DNA of 64,000 nt from Solirubrobacterales bacterium (lineage in GTDB: Bacteria; Actinomycetota; Thermoleophilia; Solirubrobacterales; 70-9), in NCBI GenBank assembly GCA_016712175.1, contig JADJRQ010000004.1:124001-188000 (forward strand), read 5' to 3'. Every line of letters starts with the position of its first letter. Within the stretch, counting starts at the first letter, position 1. Position numbers and translations under genes: made by a program. Shown piece after piece: positions 17,170 to 25,977 of this stretch. The notes below the pieces were generated by a model. It was not told the DNA's origin. It saw only the letters and a list, made by a program, of their open reading frames with translations, and did no database searches.

Positions 17170-18978
17170 CTAGGCCAGGCGCTGCTTGAGAGCTTCGAAT
17201 TCGTCGCTGAGCTCGGTCGGCAGGTCGTCACCGAATTTCGCCAGGTGCTCTTCGATCTGAGGCAGCTGTGTCTTCACAGCCTCGTTGTCCACCGTCAGGA
17301 TCTCTTCGAGGTCTTCCGGCGTCAGGTCAAGGCCTTCGAGGTTCAGGTCGGTGCCAACCGGCAACAGGCCGAGGGCGCTGTCGATGGTTTCGTTCTCACC
17401 CTTGCAGCGGTTGTAGACCCACTCGAGCACCCGGCTGTTCTCGCCGAATCCGGGCCAGATGAACTTGCCGTCGTCGTCCTTCCGGAACCAATTGACGTAG
17501 AAGATCTTCGGTAGCTGGGCGCCTTCACGCTGGCCGATATCCAGCCAGTGCTGGAAGTACTCGGCCATGTTGTAGCCGCAGAACGGCAGCATTGCCATCG
17601 GATCGAACCGCAGGTTGCCGACGGCTCCAGTGGCTGCCGCCGTGGTCTCGGAGGACATGGTCGCGGCCATGAAAACGCCGTGGTTCCAGTCGCGGGCCTC
17701 GGCCACCAACGGGACTACCGAGGCGCGGCGTCCACCAAAGAGGAAGGCGTCAATCGGTACTCCGGCGGGATCCTCCCACTCGGCAGCGATCGTCGGGCAC
17801 TGAGCTGCCGGGGTCGCGAAGCGGGAGTTCGGATGGGCGGACGGCGTGTCGGAGTCCGGGGTCCAGTCATTGCCGTGCCAGTCGATCAGGTGCTCGGGAA
17901 CCTCATCGGTCATGCCTTCCCACCAGACGTCGCCGTCGTCGGTAAACGCGGTGTTGGTGAAGATCGAGTTCGATTCGATCGTCTTCATCGCGTTCGGATT
18001 GGTCTTGACACCGGTGCCCGGCGCGACGCCGAAGAATCCGGCTTCGGGGTTGACCGCCCGAAGACGGCCATCGTCGTCGAACTTCATCCAGGCGATGTCA
18101 TCTCCGACCGTCTCTACAGTCCAGTTGGGGATCGACGGAATCAGCATCGCGAGATTGGTCTTGCCGCAGGCCGACGGGAAGGCGCCAGTCACGTACTTGG
18201 CGATGCCGTCCGGATTGGTCAGCTTGAGGATCAGCATGTGCTCGGCCATCCAGCCTTCGTCGCGGGCCATCGCCGAAGCGATACGCAGCGCGAAGCACTT
18301 CTTGCCGAGCAGGGCGTTTCCACCGTAACCCGAACCGTAGGACCAGATTTCACGGGTCTCGGGGTAATGGACGATGTACTTGTTGTCGGAGTTGCAGGGC
18401 CACGGAACGTCGGTATCGCCTTCGGAGAGCGGCATGCCGACCGAATGAACACAAGGCACGAACTCGCCGTCAGAGCCGAGCACCTCGAGGGCGCCGGCAC
18501 CCATGCGGGTCATGATGCGCATCGAGACCGCCACATAGGCGGAGTCGGTGAGCTGGACGCCGATGTGGGCGATCGGCGAGCCGAGCGGGCCCATCGAGAA
18601 CGGCACCACGTACATGGTGCGGCCCTTCATCGAGCCTTCGAAGAAAGCGTTCAGGGTTCGGCGCATATCGGCCGGAGCCTTCCAGTTGTTGGTCGGTCCG
18701 GCGTCTTCTTCCTTCTCGGTGCAGATGTAAGTCTGATCTTCGACCCGGGCGACGTCGCCGGGGTCTGAGCTGGCGAGGTAGGAGTTCGGGCGCTTGGCTT
18801 CGGAGAGCTTCTCGAAGGTGCCGGAGGTTACGAGCCCTTCGGCGAGGCTGTTGTATTCCTCGGCTGAACCGTCACACCAATAGACCGAATCAGGCTGGGT
18901 CAGCTGAGCGATCTCATCGACCCAGGCGAGCAGCTTGGCGTTGTTCGTGGGGGCGGTTATCTCGGTCGTCTCACTCAC
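17170..18978 (-). CDS. pckG: Phosphoenolpyruvate carboxykinase (GTP)
   Basis: A 602-aa enzyme of the GTP-dependent class. The P-loop FPSACGKTNLAM lies near residue 280, with YGGNALLGKKCFALRIA just before it, the FGGRRASVVPLV block near 430, and a C-terminal helical segment. It converts oxaloacetate to PEP and opens gluconeogenesis, which suits a bacterium assimilating C2 units through the adjacent ethylmalonyl-CoA genes. GTG at 18978 is taken as the start because AAGGAG lies about 10 nt upstream; the frame stays open further 5' without family-like sequence. Confidence 0.93.
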   Translation of the reverse strand: MSETTEITAPTNNAKLLAWVDEIAQLTQPDSVYWCDGSAEEYNSLAEGLVTSGTFEKLSEAKRPNSYLASSDPGDVARVEDQTYICTEKEEDAGPTNNWKAPADMRRTLNAFFEGSMKGRTMYVVPFSMGPLGSPIAHIGVQLTDSAYVAVSMRIMTRMGAGALEVLGSDGEFVPCVHSVGMPLSEGDTDVPWPCNSDNKYIVHYPETREIWSYGSGYGGNALLGKKCFALRIASAMARDEGWMAEHMLILKLTNPDGIAKYVTGAFPSACGKTNLAMLIPSIPNWTVETVGDDIAWMKFDDDGRLRAVNPEAGFFGVAPGTGVKTNPNAMKTIESNSIFTNTAFTDDGDVWWEGMTDEVPEHLIDWHGNDWTPDSDTPSAHPNSRFATPAAQCPTIAAEWEDPAGVPIDAFLFGGRRASVVPLVAEARDWNHGVFMAATMSSETTAAATGAVGNLRFDPMAMLPFCGYNMAEYFQHWLDIGQREGAQLPKIFYVNWFRKDDDGKFIWPGFGENSRVLEWVYNRCKGENETIDSALGLLPVGTDLNLEGLDLTPEDLEEILTVDNEAVKTQLPQIEEHLAKFGDDLPTELSDEFEALKQRLA

Positions 18979-19134
18979 AGCGCTCTTTAACTCCTTGGTT
19001 TCTACCCCGGCCGATGCCGACACGGGGATTTTTAGGGGCCTTTGGCCGCTCCAGCACTTCGGATTGTTGCGCAGATGTGCCCCCCTGTGCGGTGACATCG
19101 CGGACTTCGTATCCCGACCGCTGAGCCGACGACT

Positions 19135-19579
<445 letters not shown>

Positions 19580-19691
19580 GGGCAGGACGTTACCTGCGTC
19601 GCAAAGGATCCGGCCCACCCGCCCACCGGCGATTCCTACCGGGCGGGTCGGGATTCTCACTCCAGAGCCGGTCGAATAGATTTCTCAGGTA

Positions 19692-20909
19692 ATGATCTTC
19701 TACGAATATGAGGCACGAAAGATCGTCGAGTTGGCCGGAATTCCGGTCACCAAGTACGGCTTCTGCCAAACAGCTGACGAGGCACGGAAGGTGGCCGAAG
19801 AAATCGGCGGCCCCACCGTGATCAAATCCCAGGTTCTCACCGGAGGCCGCATGAAGGCCGGCGGCGTGCAGTTCGCCGACACTCCGGACGAAGCCGCAAA
19901 GCATGCCGAGGACATCCTCAAGCTGGAGATCAACGGCCACATGCCGGTCGGCGTTCTGGTCGACCCCAAGGCCGAGGTCAAGCAGGAGTACTACGCCAGC
20001 GTCGTCTGGGACGGCACCGCCAAGAAGCCGCTGATGCTCTTCAGCGACATGGGCGGAATCGACATCGAGCAGGTCGCTGAAGAGCATCCCGACCACGTCG
20101 GCCGCGGCCACATCTCGAACCTCCTCCCCGTCGGTGACTACGAGGCCAAGCAGGTCATCGCCGCCACCGGAGTGACCGGCAGCCAGCTCAACCGGGCCAC
20201 GCCGATCCTCGCCAAGCTCGCCCGCCTGTTCCGCGACAACGACATGATCCTCGCCGAGATCAACCCGCTGGCTGAGCTCACCGACGGCAGCTTCGTCGCC
20301 CTCGATGCCCACATGGAAATGGAAGAGGAAGCGGTCGGACGCCAGAAGCAGCTTCTGCGGCAAGAACTCGGCATCGCCGAAGAAGACACCCGCGACAACT
20401 ACGTGCCGAGCGAGTTCGAGAAGAACGTCAAGGCGATCGACGCCGCCGACCACCGCGGCGTCATCCAGGGCAAGGACCATGGTTTCGATGGCAACCTCGG
20501 CCTGGTCATCGGCGCCGGCGGCGGCTCGCTGACCCTGACCGACGCCGTCCGTAACCAGGGCGGCAAGCCGGCCAATTACTCCGAGATCGGCGGCAACCCG
20601 TCGGTCGCCAAGGCGTGTGGTCTGGCCAAGGAAGTCCTCAAGAAGGACGGCGTCGAGAAGATCGCCGTGATGATGTCGATCGTTTCGAACACCCGGGTCG
20701 ACATCGTCGCCCGCGGTGTGATCAAGGCCTGCCTCGAACTGGGCAAGGACCCCGCCGACACGATCGCCATCTTCCGCATCCCCGGTGCCTGGGAAGACGA
20801 AGGCAACAAGATTCTCGACTACTACGGCGTTGAATACTGCGACCGGACAGTGTCCCTCTGGGATGCCGCCGGCCGAGCAGTGGCGAAAATTCAGGGGGCA
20901 GCAGCGTGA
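19692..20909 (+). CDS. sucC: Succinyl-CoA ligase-like beta subunit
   Basis: A 405-aa ATP-grasp beta subunit of the succinyl-CoA ligase family (FYEYEARKIVELAGIPV, VIKSQVLTGGRMKAGGV, AEINPLAEL near residue 190, GAGGGSLTLTD, NYSEIGGNPS). Such subunits bind nucleotide and the dicarboxylate and join it to CoA with the alpha subunit. The stretch AIFRIPGAWEDEG near the C-terminus departs from what I expect of housekeeping SucC. The operon partners (ferredoxin, AMP-forming ligase, aminotransferase) also suggest a substrate other than succinate. Its stop overlaps the alpha subunit start by 4 nt. Confidence 0.82.
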   Translation: MIFYEYEARKIVELAGIPVTKYGFCQTADEARKVAEEIGGPTVIKSQVLTGGRMKAGGVQFADTPDEAAKHAEDILKLEINGHMPVGVLVDPKAEVKQEYYASVVWDGTAKKPLMLFSDMGGIDIEQVAEEHPDHVGRGHISNLLPVGDYEAKQVIAATGVTGSQLNRATPILAKLARLFRDNDMILAEINPLAELTDGSFVALDAHMEMEEEAVGRQKQLLRQELGIAEEDTRDNYVPSEFEKNVKAIDAADHRGVIQGKDHGFDGNLGLVIGAGGGSLTLTDAVRNQGGKPANYSEIGGNPSVAKACGLAKEVLKKDGVEKIAVMMSIVSNTRVDIVARGVIKACLELGKDPADTIAIFRIPGAWEDEGNKILDYYGVEYCDRTVSLWDAAGRAVAKIQGAAA

Positions 20910-21818
20910 GCATTCTTCTCAACTCAGATACAACGTTCATCGTCCAGGGAATCACCGGACGCGAAGCGGTCAACCTGACCAAGGAATGCCTCGACTACGG
21001 CTCGAAGATCGTCGGCGGCGTGACCCCCGGCCGACTCGGGCGTGAGGTCCACGGCGTTCCGGTGTTCGACACGGTCGAAGCAGGCTGTGGAAAACCATGG
21101 TGGCCCGATTGACGGCTCGATCGTGACCGTCCCCCCCGGCTTCACCAAGGACGCAGTCATCGAAGCGATCGCCAACGGCATCAAGCTGCTGGTCATCGTC
21201 ACCGAACGCATCCCCCGCGGCGACGTCGCCGGGATGGTCGAATTCGCCGATCTTCACGACGCCCGGATCATCGGCCCGAACTGCCTCGGCCTGATCGTCC
21301 CCGAGGTCTGCAAGATGGGTGGAATCGGCGGCCCCGCCAAGGATGCCGCCAAGTCGTACAAGCCCGGAGTCGTCGGCGTGATGTCGCGTTCCGGCGGCAT
21401 GACGACCGAGATATCCTCGTCGCTCACCGCGGCCGGACTCGGCGTCTCGACTGCTGTCTCAATCGGCGGCGACGCGATCATCGGTTCGACATACGCCGAG
21501 TTGATGCCGTACTTCGAGGCCGACGAACAGACCCAGGCGATCGTGATCTACACGGAGCCGGGCGGGCGGATGGAAGCCCAGCTGGCGGAATGGAAGCAGG
21601 AGAACAACTCCCGCCTCCCGATCGTCGCCTTCATGGCCGGAAAGTTCATGGACGACGACGAGATGCAGGGCATGAGCTTCGGCCACGCCGGCACGATCGT
21701 CGAAGGCAAGGAAGATTCGGCAAAAGAGAAGATCGTCCGACTCGAAGCTGCCGACATCAAGGTGGTCGAGAGGATTGACGAGATCCCCGAGGCCGTCAAG
21801 GAAAGGATCGCGAAATGA
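20906..21818 (+). CDS. sucD: Succinyl-CoA ligase-like alpha subunit, frameshifted
   Basis: It begins at GTG 20906 with SILLNSDTTFIVQGITGREAV, breaks frame near 21085 (VFDTVEAGC / AVENHGGPIDG), then continues to 21818 with SIVTVPPGFTKDAV, IIGPNCLGLIVPE and SRSGGMTTEI. The phosphohistidine lies in FGHAGTIVEG near the C-terminus. The total is about 304 aa, slightly above the usual size. The N-terminal Rossmann part binds CoA. The single missing base is probably a sequence error. The stop overlaps the ferredoxin start by 4 nt (ATGA). Confidence 0.82.
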
Positions 21819-22060
21819 GTGGCTCTCGGAGCGAAACAATGGATGCCGTTTTCATCGACATCGAACTGGACGAGCCCGCCAAGTCGGACCCGGAACTCGC
21901 AAAGAAGCTCGAAGAGGTATGCACCGTAGGAATCTTCAAAGCTTCTGACGCGGGCACAGAGATCGTCCAGGGGCAGCTCGACGAATGCGTGCTGTGTTAC
22001 CTCTGCGTCGACGCCTGTCCTGCCGGCGCGATGCGCATAATCAAGAAGTACGAAAACTAG
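21815..22060 (+). CDS. Small 4Fe-4S ferredoxin-like protein
   Basis: An 81-aa acidic protein with one cysteine cluster near the C-terminus: CVLCYLCVDACP (CxxCxxC, then CP), the layout that binds a 4Fe-4S cluster. The N-terminal half has no known motif. It is translationally coupled to the ligase alpha subunit upstream and is followed by an acyl-CoA ligase. It may deliver electrons to a redox partner encoded elsewhere, since no oxidoreductase is adjacent. Confidence 0.72.
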   Translation: MSGSRSETMDAVFIDIELDEPAKSDPELAKKLEEVCTVGIFKASDAGTEIVQGQLDECVLCYLCVDACPAGAMRIIKKYEN

Positions 22061-22100
22061 CCAAGCTCGGGATTCGCAGAAGCAGCTGAGGCTGCACCAT

Positions 22101-23552
22101 TTGAACTTCATCGACGATGTCATCCAGCGGTTCCCGTTCTCGCGGGAAGCCGTGATCGCGATCGACGCCGACGGCAACCGGAAAGTCCACTGCTTCAGCC
22201 ACCTGTTCGCCCGCAGCATGGGCCTTTCCGGGGCCATGCTTGCTCGGGGGGTGCGGCGCGGCGACGTTGTCATGATCCTGATCGGCAGCCGGATCGAATG
22301 GGTGGTTTCGATGCTCGCCTGCTTCCGTATGGGAGCGGTGGCTCTCCCGCTGAACCCGCAGTTGACGAGAGCTGATCTCGCCTACCGGGTGGCAGAGACC
22401 AACCCGGCTCTGGTAATTGGAGAAGAGCAGTACCTGGGCAACCTCGGTGACGGAGTCCCATATCTCGACATGGCCGACCTTGAGCGGATCTTCGACGAGG
22501 ACCTCGACCAGGCAACTCCGGCAGCCGCAGCGGACCTGGCACCTTCCGACCCCGCCCTGATCGTCTTCACCTCAGGCTCCACCGGTGAGCCGAAAGGGGT
22601 GGTCCACAGCCAGAGCTACCTGCCCGGACAGGCGACCCAGGCGGAGCATTGGCTGGGAGCCGGCCCGGGTGACCTGGTCTGGTGCACGGCCGCCCCGGGC
22701 TGGTCGAAGTCGTCCCGCAACTCCTTCATCGCACCCTGGCTCCGCGGCGCGAAGTCGCTCCTGGTCGACGCCCGGTTCGATCCTGACTCCCGGCTTGAAG
22801 TCGCCCGCCGTGAAGGGGTCAATGTGCTTTGTCAGGCTCCCACCGAGTTTCGGATCCTCGCCAAACGGACCGAGGTCTCCCCCGTGCCGAGCCTGAAACG
22901 CATGGTCTCGGCTGGCGAGTCCCTCAACGCCGAAGTGATCAAGGTTTTCCGCGAGAGCACTGGACTCGAGATCGCCGACGGCTACGGCCAGACAGAGACC
23001 GGACAGGTCACCGGAATCCGGCCCGGGGACCGGGTCGCCGGTCGCGAAGGGTCAATGGGCCGGCCGTTGCCCGGGATCGAAACAAGGATCGTGGACGATG
23101 AACTTCAGGTCCGGGCAGCCAGTTCTCCCACCTTCTTTTCCAGCTACATCGACGGCACCGCCTTCGACGGCGAGTGGTGGGCCACTGGTGACCTGGTTGC
23201 CGAAGACGACGACGGGTTCCTCTTCCACCATGGGAGGAACGACGACGTGATCAGCTCGGCCGGCTACCGGATCGGTCCGGTCGAAGTTGAATCCGCGCTT
23301 CTGACCCATCCCCGGATCGCCGAAGCAGCAGCGGTCGCTTCGCCCGATGAAGAGCGCGGGTCAGTGGTCAAGGCGGTGGTCGTCCTGCGCGACGGGGTGC
23401 CGACCGAAGAACTTGTGCGTGAGATCCAGCAGCACTGCCGGGACGCCACAGCGCCTTACAAATACCCGCGAATTATCGAGTTCGCCGACGAACTGCCGAA
23501 GACCGCCAGCGGCAAGATCAAGAGGGCCGAGCTGCGCGCCCGCCAGGTATAG
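22101..23552 (+). CDS. AMP-forming acyl-CoA synthetase
   Basis: A 483-aa member of the ANL adenylating superfamily. Motifs: IVFTSGSTGEPKGVVHS near residue 155 (phosphate loop), DGYGQTETGQ near 290, WWATGDLV near 352, and the C-terminal PKTASGKIKR containing the catalytic lysine. It activates a carboxylic acid as acyl-AMP and transfers it to CoA. Order and motifs fit short or medium-chain acids, but the substrate is unknown. The start is TTG at 22101, 40 nt after the ferredoxin gene. Confidence 0.87.
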   Translation: MNFIDDVIQRFPFSREAVIAIDADGNRKVHCFSHLFARSMGLSGAMLARGVRRGDVVMILIGSRIEWVVSMLACFRMGAVALPLNPQLTRADLAYRVAETNPALVIGEEQYLGNLGDGVPYLDMADLERIFDEDLDQATPAAAADLAPSDPALIVFTSGSTGEPKGVVHSQSYLPGQATQAEHWLGAGPGDLVWCTAAPGWSKSSRNSFIAPWLRGAKSLLVDARFDPDSRLEVARREGVNVLCQAPTEFRILAKRTEVSPVPSLKRMVSAGESLNAEVIKVFRESTGLEIADGYGQTETGQVTGIRPGDRVAGREGSMGRPLPGIETRIVDDELQVRAASSPTFFSSYIDGTAFDGEWWATGDLVAEDDDGFLFHHGRNDDVISSAGYRIGPVEVESALLTHPRIAEAAAVASPDEERGSVVKAVVVLRDGVPTEELVREIQQHCRDATAPYKYPRIIEFADELPKTASGKIKRAELRARQV

Positions 23553-23583
23553 GCTGAATCCAGATCCAACCACCGGAGGAAAC

Positions 23584-24969
23584 ATGACCGAAGAAACCCA
23601 GGACACCAGTTCGACGTTCGACCCGAAGCTCGTCGCTTCGCTCACCGAAGCCCAGCAGGAGACCTTCCGCAATCGCACGGGTCAGTCCGCGCAAACGTTC
23701 CAGCGAGCCGAAAAGGTCATGCCCAACGGTGTTCCATCTTCTTTCCAGGTGAACGAGCCGTGGCCGGTATATCTCGAGCGCGGCGTCGGCTCGCAGGTAT
23801 GGGATGTCGACGGAAACGAATACACCGACTTCCACAACGGCTTCGGAGTGATGGCGATCGGCCATGCGAACCCGGTGGTCGGCGAAGCAGTCAAGGCCCG
23901 GATCGACATGGGTACCCATTTTGCAGCCCCGACCGACGGCTCGATCGTCGTCGCCACTGAGCTCGCCCGTCGTTTCGGCCTGCCGCAGTGGCGGTTCACC
24001 AACTCCGGCACCGAGTCCACCATGGACGCGGTCCACCTGGCGCGCGGCGCAACCGGCCGCGACATCCTGCTGAAGATCGAAGGTTCCTACCACGGCCACC
24101 ACGACGCAGTGATGGTCAGCGTCTACCCGCCGCTCGAGGCCCTCGGAGACCGCGACGACCCGGTCTCCGTGCCCGAAGGCGCCGGTACCCCGCTCGCCCT
24201 CACCGAGCTCACCAGAGCGGTCCCGTTCAACGATGCCGAAGCGCTCGAGAGCGTCTTCGAGAAGATCGGCGACCAGGTTGCCGGGCTGATCATGGAACCG
24301 GCGATGATGAACATCAACATCATCCCGCCGAAGGAGGGCTATCTGGAAAAGGTCCGGGAGCTGACCCGGAAGTTCGGGATCAAGCTGATCTTCGACGAAG
24401 TAAAGACTGGCGCCACGATCTCGGCCGGTGGCGCGACGGCCCGCTTTGGCGTCCTGCCGGACATGATCACCCTGGCCAAGGCCACCTGTGGTGGCTATCC
24501 CGGAGGAGCGATCGGCATGTCCGAGGAGATTGCCGCGCTGGTCGAATCCGACAAGGTCAAACAGTACGGAACCTTCAACGGGAACCCGCTGGTAATGGCA
24601 GCGGCCGAAGCGACCCTCCTCGAGGTCCTGACCGACGACGCCTACGAAGACCTCGAAAGAAAGAACCAGTACCTGCTCGACGGTTGCCAGGCGATCATCG
24701 ACAAGTACCGCCTTCCCGCCTACACCGAGGGCATGGGTGTCAAGGGCTGCGTCGTCTTCTCGCCCGAACGGCTCTACGAGTACCGGGACTACCTGACCAA
24801 GGTCAACGAAGAGCTCTCGGCCCTGGCCTGGCTCTACCACATGAACCACGGCATCTTTATGACCCCGGGGGTGGAAGAAGAGTGGACGATCTCGGTCGCC
24901 CATTCAGAAGAGGACCTCGACAAGTACCTGGCGGCATTCGAGGCTTTCGCCAGGGACGTCAGCGCATGA
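23584..24969 (+). CDS. Class III aminotransferase (GSA-aminomutase-like)
   Basis: A 461-aa PLP enzyme of fold type I, class III. It shows DVDGNEYTDFHNGFGVMAIGH, TNSGTESTMDAVHLARGATG (residues about 140-160), YHGHHDAV, LIFDEVKTG near 275, and LAKATCGGYPGGA near 300 with the Schiff-base lysine. These align best with glutamate-1-semialdehyde aminomutase-like omega-aminotransferases. Clustering with two CoA ligases points to catabolism of an amino or dicarboxylic acid rather than heme synthesis; no hem genes are nearby. The ATG at 23584 follows GGAGG. Confidence 0.87.
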   Translation: MTEETQDTSSTFDPKLVASLTEAQQETFRNRTGQSAQTFQRAEKVMPNGVPSSFQVNEPWPVYLERGVGSQVWDVDGNEYTDFHNGFGVMAIGHANPVVGEAVKARIDMGTHFAAPTDGSIVVATELARRFGLPQWRFTNSGTESTMDAVHLARGATGRDILLKIEGSYHGHHDAVMVSVYPPLEALGDRDDPVSVPEGAGTPLALTELTRAVPFNDAEALESVFEKIGDQVAGLIMEPAMMNINIIPPKEGYLEKVRELTRKFGIKLIFDEVKTGATISAGGATARFGVLPDMITLAKATCGGYPGGAIGMSEEIAALVESDKVKQYGTFNGNPLVMAAAEATLLEVLTDDAYEDLERKNQYLLDGCQAIIDKYRLPAYTEGMGVKGCVVFSPERLYEYRDYLTKVNEELSALAWLYHMNHGIFMTPGVEEEWTISVAHSEEDLDKYLAAFEAFARDVSA

Positions 24970-24984
24970 AGTGGCACCCGGGAA

Positions 24985-25158
24985 CTGCCTGAGCAGCGCC
25001 TGGCTTCGTCGACGCCCGGGAATATCAGCTCAGGTACAACAGTACGATCGCGGATATTCCCGGGCTTTGCTCCTTGCCAGCCGCTCGCAGGCAGTCCCCG
25101 TGCACCACTTGCGGGAGCCCTGGAAGGGCTGAGCGCTTGAAGCCGGCCACCTCAGCCC
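24985..25158. repeat. Dispersed hairpin-bearing repeat, copy 1
   Basis: Intergenic between two convergent genes. A 13-bp perfect stem (25014-25026 with 25053-25065, GCCCGGGAATATC) encloses a 26-nt loop. It is flanked by blocks found again at 33421-33717: GCGCCTGG-CTTCGTCGACGC, CTTGCCAGCC, GTCCCCGTGCACCAC, and TTGCGGGAGCCCT..GAGCGCTTGAAGCC. Confidence 0.6.
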
Positions 25159-25914
25159 TCAGTGCTGGCTGATGCCTCCTCCTACGGCATCCCTGAACCA
25201 CTCCTTGAACCGCTCGGTTCTCCTCTCCGGCGCGAACCGGACCTCGGCGAGGGCTTGCGTCTCGGGGTTCTTTTCGCCGTACCCGCGTTTGGCCCAAGGT
25301 GAATTCGGCTTTCCTGTTCGCCAGGCGCCGTAAATCCCGATCGGCAGGATGAACAGCCCGAGGATCCCGTGGAGCAGTCGCTCCTTGAGGAAGCAGATTC
25401 CCGCGAAGGTGAAGTTGATGACCGTGAGGACCACACTTGTGATCACGGCTTCGGTTCCGTTGCCGCCGATTTCGAACGGCCGGCCGCCGAACATCAGCAG
25501 AGCGATTATGAGGACCGCGATCACGGTGGCATCGATCGAGCGCCTCCCCTCTTCGGCCCAGTAGACGTCATCGAGGTGGACCCAGAGCGCGAATTCGTCG
25601 ATGGTCAGACCAACACCGATTCCGAAAGCCAGTGCAAAGACCTCGAACCAGGGGCTGTATCCAAGGGTTGCAAAGGCGCCAAGCCCGGCCCCCATCATGG
25701 TCACGATGCCGAAAACCAGATGGTGGACATGGACGCCACCGTCGCTGACCACGCTTCCCGGCCACCAGGAAACGGTGCCCGCCCGCATGATGCGTGTGCT
25801 GATGCGAATGAAGATGAATGATCCAAGGAAACCGACCAGCATCAGAAACACTGCCTGCTGGTTGTTCTCGACCAACTGGTCGTACCAGAAGTCCCTGAAT
25901 ATCGAGGCGATCAC
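25159..25914 (-). CDS. Conserved integral membrane protein
   Basis: About 251 aa with five or six hydrophobic segments (VFLMLVGFLGSFIFIRIS, HLVFGIVTMMGAGLGAF, FALAFGIGVGLTIDEFAL, ATVIAVLIIALLMFGG, ITSVVLTVINFTFAGIC, GILGLFILPIGIYGAW). A GGVHVHH cluster between the first two segments suggests a metal or active site. The polar C-terminal tail is short. The family occurs in actinobacteria without assigned function as far as I know. The start is GTG at 25914 after GGAGAA. It is divergent from the DUF255 gene. Confidence 0.7.
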   Translation of the reverse strand: MIASIFRDFWYDQLVENNQQAVFLMLVGFLGSFIFIRISTRIMRAGTVSWWPGSVVSDGGVHVHHLVFGIVTMMGAGLGAFATLGYSPWFEVFALAFGIGVGLTIDEFALWVHLDDVYWAEEGRRSIDATVIAVLIIALLMFGGRPFEIGGNGTEAVITSVVLTVINFTFAGICFLKERLLHGILGLFILPIGIYGAWRTGKPNSPWAKRGYGEKNPETQALAEVRFAPERRTERFKEWFRDAVGGGISQH

Positions 25915-25977
25915 CGGTTCCACTTCTCCAATAATGGCGGGTCGGTCCTGCCGGTGTCGGCCTGACAGACTTCGAGC

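Noticed and set aside
17548..18768. 406-aa frame antisense to PEP carboxykinase
   Set aside because: High-GC shadow frame; the opposite strand carries the P-loop enzyme.
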